Made by a program: the position numbers and the translations under genes | Shown: positions 51,430-59,756 of the stretch, piece after piece | Numbering within the stretch: the first letter of the stretch is position 1 | Layout: the number at the start of each line of letters is the position of its first letter | The notes under the pieces: model-generated | Seen by the model: the letters and a program-made list of their open reading frames with translations, nothing else | Databases searched by the model: none | Told to the model about the DNA's origin: nothing | DNA from: Actinopolyspora alba | GTDB taxonomy: Bacteria; Actinomycetota; Actinomycetes; Mycobacteriales; Pseudonocardiaceae | DNA length: 64,000 bases | Direction of reading: 5' to 3' | NCBI RefSeq assembly: GCF_900112765.1 | Contig: NZ_FOMZ01000004.1 | Location: forward strand, 297,446-361,445

Positions 51430-52674
51430 ATGGCAAGCGAGACAGCGGCCCCGACGGCCGGGGCCGTCGCCGAGCGGGAGTCCGAGGGCATCTGGGCCGA
51501 GGTCGTCGGCCAGCCCGAAGCCGTGCGCACCTTGCGCGAGGCCGCTCGGGCGGCGCGTGACCGGCTGGCGGGGCGCGACACCGCCACGGGAGCCATGACC
51601 CACGCCTGGCTGTTCACCGGTCCACCGGGGTCGGGACATCCCGTCATGGCTCGCGCGTTCGCGGGAGCGTTGCAGTGCACCGATCCGGGAACGGTCGGCT
51701 GCGGCGAGTGCGTCGCCTGCGAGACGGCACTGGCGGGCACTCACGCCGATGTCACCACGGTGGTCCCGGAAGGTCTCTCGATCTCGGTCGCCGAGATGCG
51801 TTCGCTGGTGCAGGCCGCGGCCCGACGTCCCAACACCGGTCACTGGCGGGTCGTGCTCATCGAGGACGCCGACCGGCTCACGGAGGGCGCGGCGAACGCG
51901 CTGCTCAAAGCGGTCGAGGAACCCCCCGCGCGCACCGTTTTCCTGCTGTGCTCGCCCTCGGACCATCCCGCCGACGTGCCGGTGACCATCCGCTCCCGGT
52001 GCCGTGGCGTGCAGTTGCGCACCCCGCTCACGGAGGCGATCGCCGAGGTGCTGCACCACCGGGAGGGCGTCGAGCGATCCATGGCCGACTGGGCGGCCTC
52101 GGTGTGCGGCGGACACGTCGATCGTGCTCGTCGGCTGGCCACCGACCAGCAGGCCAGGGAACGCCGCGAGGCCGTGCTGCGCATCCCGCTCGGGCTGCGC
52201 GGGCTGTCCGAGGTCTTCAGCGAGGCGAGCGGGCTGGTCCGCGCCGCCGAGACCGAGGCCGGCGAGGCCAACCAGTCGCGCGACGAGGCCGAGAAAGAGG
52301 AGCTGCGTACCGCGATGGGTGCCGGTGGCACCGGCAAGGGGACCTCCTCGGCCACCAAGGGCGCCAACGCGGCGTTGAAGGAACTGGAGAAGAAGCAGAA
52401 GGCCCGCGCCACCCGGTCACAGCGGGACGCGCTGGACCTGGCGCTGGTCGATCTCGCCGGGTTCTACCGGGACGTGCTGGCCCTCGGCTTCGGGGCCGAG
52501 GTGCCGCTGAACCACCCCGATTTCGCGAGCCAGGCACGCCGGGCGGCCGCGGAGTGGACCTCCGAGACCGCCCTGCGTCGGTTGGAAGCGGTGCTGCGCT
52601 GCCGAACCGCGCTGGACCGCAACGTCAAACCGATCATCGCCGTGGAGGCGTTGGCCGCCGAACTCCACCGGTGA
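51430..52674 (+). CDS. holB: DNA polymerase III delta' subunit
   Basis: 414 residues, ATG 51430. AAA+ clamp-loader subunit: degenerate Walker A GPPGSGHP at 64-71 with His where Lys is needed, zinc-binding Cys group (CTDPGTVGCGECVACE), VVLIEDADRLTEGAANALLKAVEEPP and the SRC motif (RSRCRGVQL). It loads the sliding clamp together with tau/gamma and delta; as in other delta' proteins it does not need to bind ATP. The region around residues 290-340 is a charged helical insertion (DEAEKEELR; ELEKKQKARATR). Co-directional with topA. Confidence 0.92.
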   Translation: MASETAAPTAGAVAERESEGIWAEVVGQPEAVRTLREAARAARDRLAGRDTATGAMTHAWLFTGPPGSGHPVMARAFAGALQCTDPGTVGCGECVACETALAGTHADVTTVVPEGLSISVAEMRSLVQAAARRPNTGHWRVVLIEDADRLTEGAANALLKAVEEPPARTVFLLCSPSDHPADVPVTIRSRCRGVQLRTPLTEAIAEVLHHREGVERSMADWAASVCGGHVDRARRLATDQQARERREAVLRIPLGLRGLSEVFSEASGLVRAAETEAGEANQSRDEAEKEELRTAMGAGGTGKGTSSATKGANAALKELEKKQKARATRSQRDALDLALVDLAGFYRDVLALGFGAEVPLNHPDFASQARRAAAEWTSETALRRLEAVLRCRTALDRNVKPIIAVEALAAELHR

Positions 52675-52684
52675 TCCCGGACGC

Positions 52685-54235
52685 TCATCCCCGGCGGCGC
52701 GGCAGTGCCGCCACCAGCACCGCACCCAGCAGCAACAGGGCCGTTCCGGTCCAGAACAGCGGCACCGCGTGGTAGGCCCCCGAGGTCTTCGCCAGCGGTG
52801 GGGAGTCGCCCCCGGAAGCCGGTGGGGTGGTGGTCGGTGGCTGGGTCGAGGTCGAGCAGTCGACACCGCCCTCCGGCGCGTTGGCCCTGGCGAACTGCTC
52901 GCCGAACGAGATCTGGGCGAGTGCGCTGGAGAAGCCGAGCAGCTCGTTCGGCAGGATCTTCAGGTCCAGCAGCCGTGCTCCCGCGCGTACCGCGGTGCCG
53001 TCCGTTCGCTTGGTCAGTTCACCGAGGCTGAGCCGCAGCACCCCGATGTCCAGTACCCCGGACTCGCCCGAGTGCCCGACCAGCGGAACGTCGGAGTCGA
53101 TGCCCGAGGTGGGCAGCGGGATACCGATCGGAAGTTCGAACTCGGGGTTGGCCGCGTCCAACGTGAACAGTTCCTCGCCCCCGCGACTGACCCGCAGTAC
53201 CGGCGCACTGTAATCCACCGTGGATGTCTTCGGGTCGCCGGTAGCCGTGGCGGTGAGGGTGGGTTGGCTGACGATGTCGATGCGCAGTTCCTGCGAGGTC
53301 CCCGCGAACAGCCGGATGCTGGCGACGTCGAACCGTGAGGTGGAGCGGACCGCCTTGTTGTCCTGCCCCGCCACGTCCACCAGTCGCACGTTGGAGCGGG
53401 CGTGCATGATCTCGGGAACCCGCAGTACCGAGCCGGACGCGTCGGAGCTTCCCGCACCTCCCAGCAGTCCCCCCAGCCGTTCGAGCGGGCCGGCCAACCG
53501 GTTCAACCCGTCGCGCAGCGCCCCGGCATCGGCTGCGGCGAGCTCACTCGTACCGCTGGAGACCTTCTCGGCGAGTTCGTCCTCCCGACTCTGCAGCGAG
53601 GGCAGCACGTTCAGCGCCGAGATGCTCGCCAGCGTGGTCTCGGCGTCGGCGATCGGTTCCACGCAGGGGCCGAGCTTCTCGTCCCAGCGGGCGTGCACGT
53701 TGCCTTTCAGCAGGCCGAGGTCGAGCAACTTGTCCAGTGGGGTGGACGGTGGTTCCAGACCTCTGGTCCTGGGCTCGGCGTTATCGGGTACCGCGGTCTG
53801 CGCCAGCGAGCCGGGCAGTGCGGGCGCGTTGCCTCCCACTGCGAATCCGAACGGTGCGGACTCGGCGATCGCGTGCTCCTGGGCGAGGTACGCCTTCGAG
53901 TTGGCCTTGGCCGTTGCCAGGCCCATCCCGGTCTCCACCAGCGCCTGCCTGGGCAACTGCTCGTCGAACTCGGGCGCGTCCAGGATCGATTCGCCCGGCA
54001 CCGCGTTCGGCAGCACCCGCAGCAGGCCGATGCCGGTGCCCGCCTCGGCGACCACCGGTCCGGGAACCGGGTTCTCCGGCTCGCTCCGCCCGGGAGGCTG
54101 GCCCGGGAACTCGGGGGAGGGAGTGGGGGTTTCCGGGGGCGTGCTCTGCGCGGTCGCGGCGGGAAGGCTCAGACACGCGACGGCGAACGAGACGGCGGAA
54201 CAGATCGCGATCCGGTGGACAGGGGATATGCGCAT
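52685..54235 (-). CDS. Predicted cell-surface protein with sortase-like C-terminus
   Basis: 516 residues. Signal peptide (about 1-29, cleavage after ATA-Q), a Pro-rich linker, a mixed helical middle, and a beta-rich C-terminal domain (VLRVPEIMHARSNVRLVDVAG; TSQELRIDIVSQPTLTATATG). The end reads PPLAKTSGAY, a TM helix and RRRG. LAKTSG lies where an LPxTG or LAxTG sorting motif should be but has Ser after Thr, so sortase anchoring is uncertain; otherwise a single-pass membrane protein. The organisation resembles actinobacterial choice-of-anchor secreted proteins. Convergent with the delta' gene by 10 bp. Confidence 0.75.
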   Translation of the reverse strand: MRISPVHRIAICSAVSFAVACLSLPAATAQSTPPETPTPSPEFPGQPPGRSEPENPVPGPVVAEAGTGIGLLRVLPNAVPGESILDAPEFDEQLPRQALVETGMGLATAKANSKAYLAQEHAIAESAPFGFAVGGNAPALPGSLAQTAVPDNAEPRTRGLEPPSTPLDKLLDLGLLKGNVHARWDEKLGPCVEPIADAETTLASISALNVLPSLQSREDELAEKVSSGTSELAAADAGALRDGLNRLAGPLERLGGLLGGAGSSDASGSVLRVPEIMHARSNVRLVDVAGQDNKAVRSTSRFDVASIRLFAGTSQELRIDIVSQPTLTATATGDPKTSTVDYSAPVLRVSRGGEELFTLDAANPEFELPIGIPLPTSGIDSDVPLVGHSGESGVLDIGVLRLSLGELTKRTDGTAVRAGARLLDLKILPNELLGFSSALAQISFGEQFARANAPEGGVDCSTSTQPPTTTPPASGGDSPPLAKTSGAYHAVPLFWTGTALLLLGAVLVAALPRRRG

Positions 54236-54338
54236 CCAGCACCTTCCGGTATTCCCGTGATCGTCATCACTCCACCCTTCAACGAGCCGGGGGGCTGCGG
54301 GTGACGTTCACGTACCCGCTACACTTGTACGCGGTTTC

Positions 54339-54415
54339 GCCGCCTTAGCTCAGTCGGTCAGAGCGACGCACTCGTAATGCGTAGGTCAGGGGTTCGACTC
54401 CCCTAGGCGGCTCCA
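54339..54415 (+). tRNA. tRNA-Thr (anticodon CGT), CCA encoded
   Basis: Acceptor GCCGCCT pairs with AGGCGGC, D arm TAGCTCAGTCGGTCAGAGC, anticodon arm ACGCA-CTCGTAA-TGCGT giving CGT, T arm CAGGGGTTCGACTCCCCTA; 3' TCCA is encoded. A weak TACACT (54320-54325) upstream could be the -10. Confidence 0.96.
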
Positions 54416-54420
54416 CCGGT

Positions 54421-54458
54421 GACCGGCCGTTTTCCGCGATGCGGGAGACGGTCGGTTC
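54421..54458 (+). terminator. Hairpin after tRNA-Thr
   Basis: Arms 54421-54437 and 54441-54458 pair imperfectly with several G-U pairs, followed by TCGTTTCGG. Weak T tract. Confidence 0.5.
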
Positions 54459-54497
54459 TCGTTTCGGCTCGGTTCACCTCGCCGCCTCACCCCGCTC

Positions 54498-54519
54498 GGC
54501 GATTTCGCGAGAGATTGAC
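54498..54519. repeat. Palindromic repeat B7 (solitary)
   Basis: GGCGATTTC-GCGA-GAGATTGAC. The only B copy without an A element close by. Confidence 0.6.
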
Positions 54520-54589
54520 ACCCACCGCAGCGGCTGATCCCGAAAACCCCGTGACGCCCCGAAAACCCCGTGATGTCGGTGCCGACCGA

Positions 54590-54595
54590 TAGCTT
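54590..54595 (+). promoter_or_regulatory. -10 element for a leaderless DUF3224 mRNA
   Basis: TAGCTT ends 6 nt before ATG 54602. Confidence 0.45.
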
Positions 54596-54601
54596 CGGCC
54601 C

Positions 54602-54997
54602 ATGACCGATCAACACGAGAGCCGCACCGTCGAGGTCCCGTTCGAGGTTCTGGAGTGGGACGAGTCCGTCTACGATGAACCGGTGGAGGGCCCCAGGCTG
54701 TCCAGGGTCTCGATCCGGAAGCGGTACCAGGGCGTGCTCGACGGCACGGGCACCGGTGTGGTGCTCACCGCCGGAGGAGCATCCGGCGGTGGCTACGTGA
54801 TCTCCGAGCGTTTCGAGGGCACGGTCGACGGGCGGCACGGCACCTTCGTGCTGCAGCACGGCGGGCTCGCGGACGGGACGGAGCAACGCACCTACGGCGC
54901 CATCGTCCCCACGTCCGGGACCGGAGAACTCACCGGCATAGCGAGCAGCTCCGTCGAGTTCGAGCACGGACTGCTCCGGTTGGAGTACACGCTCTGA
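54602..54997 (+). CDS. DUF3224 domain protein
   Basis: 131 residues, ATG 54602. A beta-barrel-like sequence: VPFEVLEWDESVYDEPVEGP, RLSRVSIRKRYQGVLDGTGTG, GGGYVISERFEGTVDGRHGTF, VLQHGGLADGTEQRTYGAIVP, SGTGELTGIASSSVEFE. This matches DUF3224, a lipocalin/allene-oxide-cyclase-like barrel family of unknown function. Leaderless. Separated from the Nudix gene by 144 bp, same strand. Confidence 0.88.
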   Translation: MTDQHESRTVEVPFEVLEWDESVYDEPVEGPRLSRVSIRKRYQGVLDGTGTGVVLTAGGASGGGYVISERFEGTVDGRHGTFVLQHGGLADGTEQRTYGAIVPTSGTGELTGIASSSVEFEHGLLRLEYTL

Positions 54998-55129
54998 AAC
55001 GAGCCCTTGCCGCCGACCAGCCCGACAGGACCTCCGTCGTCGTGTCGATCGAAGAGCGGCAGCGGGCGCACCGACCCCGAGAGCGGACTCGCCGGGGTGT
55101 CGGCACCGACATCCCGGCACCTCGGAAAA

Positions 55130-55135
55130 TAGGGT
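55130..55135 (+). promoter_or_regulatory. -10 element for the Nudix gene
   Basis: TAGGGT ends 6 nt before ATG 55142 within an AT-rich patch. Confidence 0.45.
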
Positions 55136-55141
55136 TTTCCC

Positions 55142-55606
55142 ATGACGGACGAGCACGGGACGACCGTTTCGAGGATGGCGGCCGGTGCGCTGTTCGTCGC
55201 TGCGGGCGGAGAGGTGTTGCTCGTCCGCAAGACCTACGGCAACCGGTGGGACATCCCCGGTGGTTACGTCGAGCCGGGTGAGTCACCCGCGCGGGCGTGC
55301 ACCAGGGAGCTGGCCGAGGAGCTGGGGATTCGGCGGTATCCGAGTCGGATACTGGTCGTGGACTGGGCACCCACCGACAGCGAGCCCGACAAGCTGCTCT
55401 GGGTCTTCGACTGCGGGGAGCTGGCCGAGGACGAACAGCGCATCCGGCTCGACTTCGACGAGCTGGACCACTGGGAGTGGGTCCCGGTGGTCGACCTGGA
55501 CGAGTACCTGATCCCGAGGTTGGCCCGCAGGCTGCGTGGGGCTCTCACGGCTCGTGAGCTGGGTGGGGCCGTCTACCTCGAACACGGCGAGCCGGTGTTC
55601 GGGTAG
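55142..55606 (+). CDS. Nudix hydrolase
   Basis: 154 residues, ATG 55142. Complete uninterrupted Nudix box at about residues 39-61: GGYVEPGESPARACTRELAEELG, with the REXXEE catalytic core as RELAEE. Before it, LLVRKTYGNRWDIPGG. A small MutT-like pyrophosphohydrolase; the substrate cannot be assigned. It is unrelated in architecture to the split-box enzyme at 2049. Confidence 0.9.
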   Translation: MTDEHGTTVSRMAAGALFVAAGGEVLLVRKTYGNRWDIPGGYVEPGESPARACTRELAEELGIRRYPSRILVVDWAPTDSEPDKLLWVFDCGELAEDEQRIRLDFDELDHWEWVPVVDLDEYLIPRLARRLRGALTARELGGAVYLEHGEPVFG

Positions 55607-55681
55607 TAGCCGCACACCGGGGTAAGGCGCCGTGCACGTCTAAGGTGCGGGATTCCGCCACGTCTCGCCGGAACCGTGGCA

Positions 55682-55712
55682 TTGACTTCGAGCGCGCTCG
55701 AAGATCTAGCTT
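55682..55712 (+). promoter_or_regulatory. MerR-type promoter with 19-bp spacer and 18-bp dyad
   Basis: TTGACT (55682-55687), a 19-nt spacer and TAGCTT (55707-55712). A perfect 18-bp palindrome CTTCGAGCGCGCTCGAAG (55686-55703) fills the spacer. An over-long 19-bp spacer with a centred dyad is the hallmark of promoters remodelled by MerR-family activators. It directs the VOC gene 80 bp downstream. No MerR gene is in the window. Confidence 0.75.
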
Positions 55713-55793
55713 CGCCGTGTTGCCGAATTGATCGAGCGGGTGGAACCCGAACGGTTCGGAGTCATGGGTAGGTACCCTCGCGGGGAGGAAGCG

Positions 55794-56474
55794 ATGCGGA
55801 TCTCGGCGGTCGAACACCACGTGAGTGACCTCGCGGCGGCGGTGGTCTTCTACCGCGATCTCCTGGGGTTGCCGGTCTCGCACGGCGACGCTTCCGCCCG
55901 CGTCACGCTCGGTTCCAGCGAGTTGTGGCTGACCGAGGGCCCCGCGACGGCGGCGGCACACCACCTCGCCTTCGACGTCCCCGCGCGGAACTTCGACGCC
56001 GCGGTCTCGTGGTTGGCGGAACGCGTGCCGCTGCTGCGTTCCGCCGATACCGGCGAGCACGAGTTCGAGGGCCCCGCCGGCTGGAACTCGCGTTCGGTCT
56101 ACTTCCTCGGCCCCGACGGCGAGGTGCTGGAGCTGATCGCCCGGAGGCGGATGCGACACCTCCCGGCGTCGGAGGGCTTCGGGCCCGACCACATCGTCTC
56201 CATCAGCGAGGTCGCTGTCGCGGTGGACGATGTGTCCGCGACCGCCGCTGAGCTGGAACGTCGCTTCGGCGTCACCTCGTTCGGCCCGAGTTCTGCAAAC
56301 TTCGACCCGGTGGGGGATGAAACGGGGCTGCTGATCCTGGTGCGGACCGGGCGGGTATGGGTGCCGGACGGGATGCGGCACAGCGGACCGCTGCCGCTCG
56401 CGGTGTGGTTGAGGGATCTCGGAACCCCGGGGGAGTTTCGACCGAGTGACACCTGCACGGTGATCGTTGGCTGA
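55794..56474 (+). CDS. VOC (glyoxalase/dioxygenase) family protein
   Basis: 226 residues, ATG 55794 with GGAGGAAG 2-8 nt upstream; weaker in-frame TTG/ATG options at 55728 and 55764 exist. Two beta-alpha-beta-beta-beta modules: first with HHVSDLAAAVVFYRDLLGLPV, HHLAFDVPA and YFLGPDGEVLELIARR (metal-type His and Glu), second with VSISEVAVAVDDVSATAAEL and LLILVRTGRVW. Could be a glyoxalase, bleomycin-type binding protein or lyase. Its MerR-type promoter suggests induction by a drug, metal or electrophile. Confidence 0.85.
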   Translation: MRISAVEHHVSDLAAAVVFYRDLLGLPVSHGDASARVTLGSSELWLTEGPATAAAHHLAFDVPARNFDAAVSWLAERVPLLRSADTGEHEFEGPAGWNSRSVYFLGPDGEVLELIARRRMRHLPASEGFGPDHIVSISEVAVAVDDVSATAAELERRFGVTSFGPSSANFDPVGDETGLLILVRTGRVWVPDGMRHSGPLPLAVWLRDLGTPGEFRPSDTCTVIVG

Positions 56475-57375
56475 TCGGCCGTGTCTCCGAGGTGCTTTCG
56501 TGAGCGCGAGCTTCGCGGATACGCCACCGCCGGTGTCTCGGTGTCCGCTCGGTTGGTGGGGCGGATCGCCCAGAAAACATGAGATTTTTCCGCGCTACGC
56601 CGCACGGGTGGATATGAAAAATATTCTAACCGGAGTGTCGACGGGGCGATGCTCCGCGTTTGGCGCGTCCAATGCTTCTCCGGTTGAATTCGGGCGCCGG
56701 AAAATCTTCGTTTTCGTTGCCGGTTCGCTCGGGTGCGTGCCGTCGGTTTTCGGGGGTGCTTGGTTGTGTTTTCGCTGTACAGGTAATATGGCACCTTTCG
56801 GTTTGACGGTTTCGACCGGCACGTCTTACTGGTGGTTCGAACGGAGGTGAAATTGTCGCGATCCTGTGCGGGTGTGGCTCGTGTTTTCTGTCGGCTCGTA
56901 TTTATTCCGGGTGGCGAATATGTCATCTGTTCGTGTGGCGAGTGACTGAGTGATGCCCTTTTCGGGAAACCCCGTTGTTCTCGGTTCGGGCGGGTAAGGT
57001 GTGACGGTCCACTAGCGTGGGGATGGCTCGGCGGGCGTGGGGGTGCCGCCGGGGTGGAGACGTGCCGTCACCATCGTGGCGATCCGGATGTGGACTGTAA
57101 GTCCATTGTGGACCTATTGTATGTTTTCCCCGTGTCCGTGCGAACTTCGCCATGTGCCGGGGGTGCTCCGTGTCCGTGACGCGCCTGACCGTGCGGCTGG
57201 CGTCTCGTGGATGATGTGACGGGTCGGTGACTGCCGGTGAACGGTGTCGATGCCGCCCTGCGGGGGGACTGAATGCGTAGCGTTATTCGACCACTCTGGG
57301 CGTCACTCCGTCAGCCGATTGCAGTAACGCTGTTGAGCTATTTCGATCACAGTGACGCCGTGAAGGGATCGTGTG
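56475..57375. other. 901-bp AT-richer region without a supported gene
   Basis: Base composition is lower in GC than the rest of the window, with runs such as GATATGAAAAATATTC at 56612-56627. Short open frames have no start signals and odd composition. It contains a triple half-site (57091-57113) and an AGCGTTA/TAACGCT inverted repeat (57279-57285, 57325-57331) upstream of the SLATT-like gene. It may be acquired DNA or a long regulatory leader. Confidence 0.5.
57091..57113. promoter_or_regulatory. Three alternating half-sites
   Basis: TGGAC-N5-GTCCA-N3-TGGAC, giving two overlapping dyads, 263 bp before the SLATT-like gene. Looks like a regulator binding site; the regulator is unknown. Confidence 0.35.
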
Positions 57376-58209
57376 ATGAGCAGTACCGAGGTCAGCACGG
57401 GGATTGTCGGGGGAGGTGTGCTCTCCGCCGAATCAGATCCCGATGACGTCGCCCGACGCATCGCGGACCTCTCCGAACAGGTGCACCGGGCGCTGCTGTT
57501 ACGACGCCTGTTGGCGGTATGGGCACTTCCCGCCAACGTGGCGCTGGTCGCGTTGACCGTGAGCTGGTTCGCGTCGGACTGGGGTCCGGGATGGAGGTTG
57601 TCGACACTCGTTTCGGTGATTCCGGTGATCTCCGTGGTGGGGTCGATCTTCCTGCTCTACCGGCAGTACTTCAAAGTACGCGATATGGCGATCGAACTGC
57701 GCGAACTGAACCAGGCTCGACGTGAGCAGTCGCTCGACGACGTCGGCTCCGGCGGTGACCTGCTCGCGGCACACAAGCGCTATCGGGCCTACCTGCCCGA
57801 CGCGATTCGTGCTTATCGCAGGCAGGCCCGGTGTTTTCGTCGTGTGCACAACACCTTGCAAGTCGTGATCATTTCCGGCGCGATCGTGACTTCGGTGATC
57901 GCGGCGGTCTCGGTCACGATGGCCGACGTCCGTTGGGCCGTGGTGGGGGCGAGCTTGTTGGTCGCGTTGACCGCCGCGCTGTCCGGCTTTGCCAAGTACC
58001 GCGAACGAGGGATCAACCTGCAGCAGACCGCGGACGCGCTGGAACGTGAATACCATTCGGTAGAGCTCCGGGTGGGCAAGTATCGCCGGTTCGACAGCGA
58101 GCAGGCGGCTTACGCGGAATTCGCCCACGAGGCGGAGGTGTTGCTGGACGAGCACGCCAAACGCCAGCAGCAGGTCGGTCCCGCGATGCTGCCGGACGCG
58201 CTCGTGTAG
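57376..58209 (+). CDS. Four-TM protein, DUF4231/SLATT-like
   Basis: 277 residues, ATG 57376 with AAGGGA about 7 nt upstream (an adjacent GTG at 57373 is possible). Four predicted TM helices in two pairs: about 46-66, 78-96, 161-181 and 186-205. After the last pair comes FAKYRERGINLQQTADALEREYHSVELRVGKY with FDSEQAAYAEFAHEAEVLLDEH, a helical cytosolic segment typical of DUF4231 and SLATT domains. SLATT proteins are predicted pore-forming effectors in nucleotide-sensing defence systems. No cyclase, SLOG or other sensor gene is adjacent, so the association with defence is only by family. Lies in an AT-richer island. Confidence 0.7.
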   Translation: MSSTEVSTGIVGGGVLSAESDPDDVARRIADLSEQVHRALLLRRLLAVWALPANVALVALTVSWFASDWGPGWRLSTLVSVIPVISVVGSIFLLYRQYFKVRDMAIELRELNQARREQSLDDVGSGGDLLAAHKRYRAYLPDAIRAYRRQARCFRRVHNTLQVVIISGAIVTSVIAAVSVTMADVRWAVVGASLLVALTAALSGFAKYRERGINLQQTADALEREYHSVELRVGKYRRFDSEQAAYAEFAHEAEVLLDEHAKRQQQVGPAMLPDALV

Positions 58210-58211
58210 GT

Positions 58212-58248
58212 GCCGGGTCGCGGACCGAAGCACGATCCGTGACCCGGC
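58212..58248 (+). terminator. Hairpin after the SLATT-like gene
   Basis: GCCGGGTCGCGGA (58212-58224) pairs with TCCGTGACCCGGC (58236-58248) at 12 of 13 positions. No T tract. Confidence 0.5.
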
Positions 58249-58489
58249 GTCATGCTCGACGCGGTGTTGGTTCCGCCCCGAGAGCTCAGGATGCTCTCAT
58301 ACGGTGTGCGATGAAAATGCATAGCTCGATCGTGTTAGTGGCGGCATGTTTTCGAGCTTGTGTGGCAATTTTCGTTACTCGCCGTACGAGAAAACCGCTA
58401 CTAGGGTTCGCTGAATCGTGTTGAGAGTGATTTCCGTAGTCTTTGCCCGGCGTGGGGGACAGTTACCTGTGCAGAGAGGAACCAAGGCG

Positions 58490-58969
58490 ATGAAACGCAC
58501 TCTTACCACGGTGACCGCCCTGGTGGCGGGAAGCGTCGGCGCCATCGGCTTCGCGGGTACCGCCGCCGCGGACGGCCCGGAGCTGCCCGCCGAGCTGCCG
58601 GTGGACAACAACGTGGCCAAGACCACCTACCACACCGCCGCGACGCTGCATTCCGCGCAGCAGGCCATCGGCGATGTCGTGCCCTCGCAGGGCATCCCGG
58701 CCGGCCGCGATGCCGCCGGAGCCACCGACGCCGCCGGAGCCACCGACGGTGACCCGCTCAAGGAAGCCGTGCAGAACGGTCACATCTCAGGTGAACTGCT
58801 CAACGGGGAGCAGCTGAACGGCGTTCCGGACGAGATGCTGCAGAACCCGTCACAGCAGGATCAGCAGCCCCAGCAGGCCCAGCAGTCCTCGACTCGTCCC
58901 GCGCCGACTTCCAGCAGCAACCTCGCCGGGCTGCCCGTCGGTGACGTGGTCAGCGGTATCGCTGGCTGA
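58490..58969 (+). CDS. Small secreted Gln/Pro-rich protein
   Basis: 159 residues, ATG 58490. A clear Sec signal peptide (KRTLTTVTALVAGSVGAIGF, cleavage after TAAA-D) precedes a short helical region (NNVAKTTYHTAATLHSAQQAI), a duplicated AAGATD, and a Gln-rich low-complexity tail (QQDQQPQQAQQSS). No catalytic motif. It looks like a small exported structural or surface-associated protein. TACTAGGGT upstream (about 58397-58405) may be the -10. A strong hairpin follows it. Confidence 0.75.
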   Translation: MKRTLTTVTALVAGSVGAIGFAGTAAADGPELPAELPVDNNVAKTTYHTAATLHSAQQAIGDVVPSQGIPAGRDAAGATDAAGATDGDPLKEAVQNGHISGELLNGEQLNGVPDEMLQNPSQQDQQPQQAQQSSTRPAPTSSSNLAGLPVGDVVSGIAG

Positions 58970-59015
58970 ACGGTCCCCCGTCGCGACCGACGGCACGACA
59001 GGGACTACGGCACAC

Positions 59016-59052
59016 AGGAAGGTCCCCGCCATCGCTCGGCGGGGACCTTCCT
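59016..59052. terminator. Perfect 15-bp hairpin between convergent genes
   Basis: AGGAAGGTCCCCGCC (59016-59030) pairs fully with GGCGGGGACCTTCCT (59038-59052), loop of 7 nt. No T tract. Placed between the secreted protein and ppa, it can serve both. Confidence 0.75.
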
Positions 59053-59267
59053 GCTGCCTCACCGGCTCGGAGCGTTCCTTCGGTGCTTCCCGCACCGGAC
59101 GCCCCGCCGCGTGGTCCGGCCCCGTGGCCACTGCCACAGCGGTACTCCCGGTGGGCTCCCCGGAGTGGTGCGGGTGCCCGCTCGATGTCGGGGCAACCGC
59201 TCACGGTCGGGTGGTGAGTCCGCCGCCGTGGGGGCGTCCCGACGAGCCGAACGGAGAGTCCGAAGAC

Positions 59268-59756
59268 TCAGTGGCCCTCTTCCTTGGCCCGCTCGTACGA
59301 CTTCTTGATCTCCGCCTCGGCCTCGTCCCGGCCGACCCAGGTGGCGCCCTCGACGCTCTTGGCGGGTTCCAGGTCCTTGTAGACCTCGAAGAAGTGCTGG
59401 ATCTCCAGCCGGTGGAACTCCGGCACGTGGTGGATGTCGCGCATGTGCTCCTGCCGCGGATCGTCGGCGGGCACACAGATGATCTTGTCGTCGCCGCCCT
59501 TCTCATCGCGCATCCGGAACATGCCGATGGCGCGAGCGCTGATCAGGCAACCGGGGAAGGTCGGCTCCTGGATGAGCACGAGCGCGTCCAGCGGATCCCC
59601 GTCCTCGCCGAGGGTCTCCTCGATGAACCCGTAGTCGGCCGGATACTGGGTGGCGGTGAACAGCGTCCGGTCGAGACGGATACGGCCCGTCTTGTGGTCC
59701 ACTTCGTACTTGTTGCGCTCCCCTTTGGGGATCTCGATCGTGACGTCGAAGTCCAC
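59268..59756 (-). CDS. ppa: Family I inorganic pyrophosphatase
   Basis: 162 residues from GTG 59756, with GAGGAACGC directly upstream. Family I signature: Glu8, Lys16 region ([11 protein letters not shown]), Tyr residues in [15 protein letters not shown], the metal-binding Asp cluster [10 protein letters not shown] (Asp52, Asp54, Asp57) and ICVPADDPR. The length matches bacterial hexameric enzymes. It hydrolyses PPi to phosphate in the cytoplasm. Divergent from dacB, as with Rv3628 and Rv3627c. Confidence 0.96.
   Translation of the reverse strand: MDFDVTIEIPKGERNKYEVDHKTGRIRLDRTLFTATQYPADYGFIEETLGEDGDPLDALVLIQEPTFPGCLISARAIGMFRMRDEKGGDDKIICVPADDPRQEHMRDIHHVPEFHRLEIQHFFEVYKDLEPAKSVEGATWVGRDEAEAEIKKSYERAKEEGH

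Noticed and set aside
48505-52116. Open frame of about 1200 codons antisense to topA and holB
   Set aside because: Same reason: topA and holB are unmistakable, and the antisense product is low complexity without motifs.
56467-56850. Possible 127-codon gene after the VOC protein
   Set aside because: It overlaps the VOC end, has no ribosome site and no family resemblance; it reads like non-coding AT-richer sequence.
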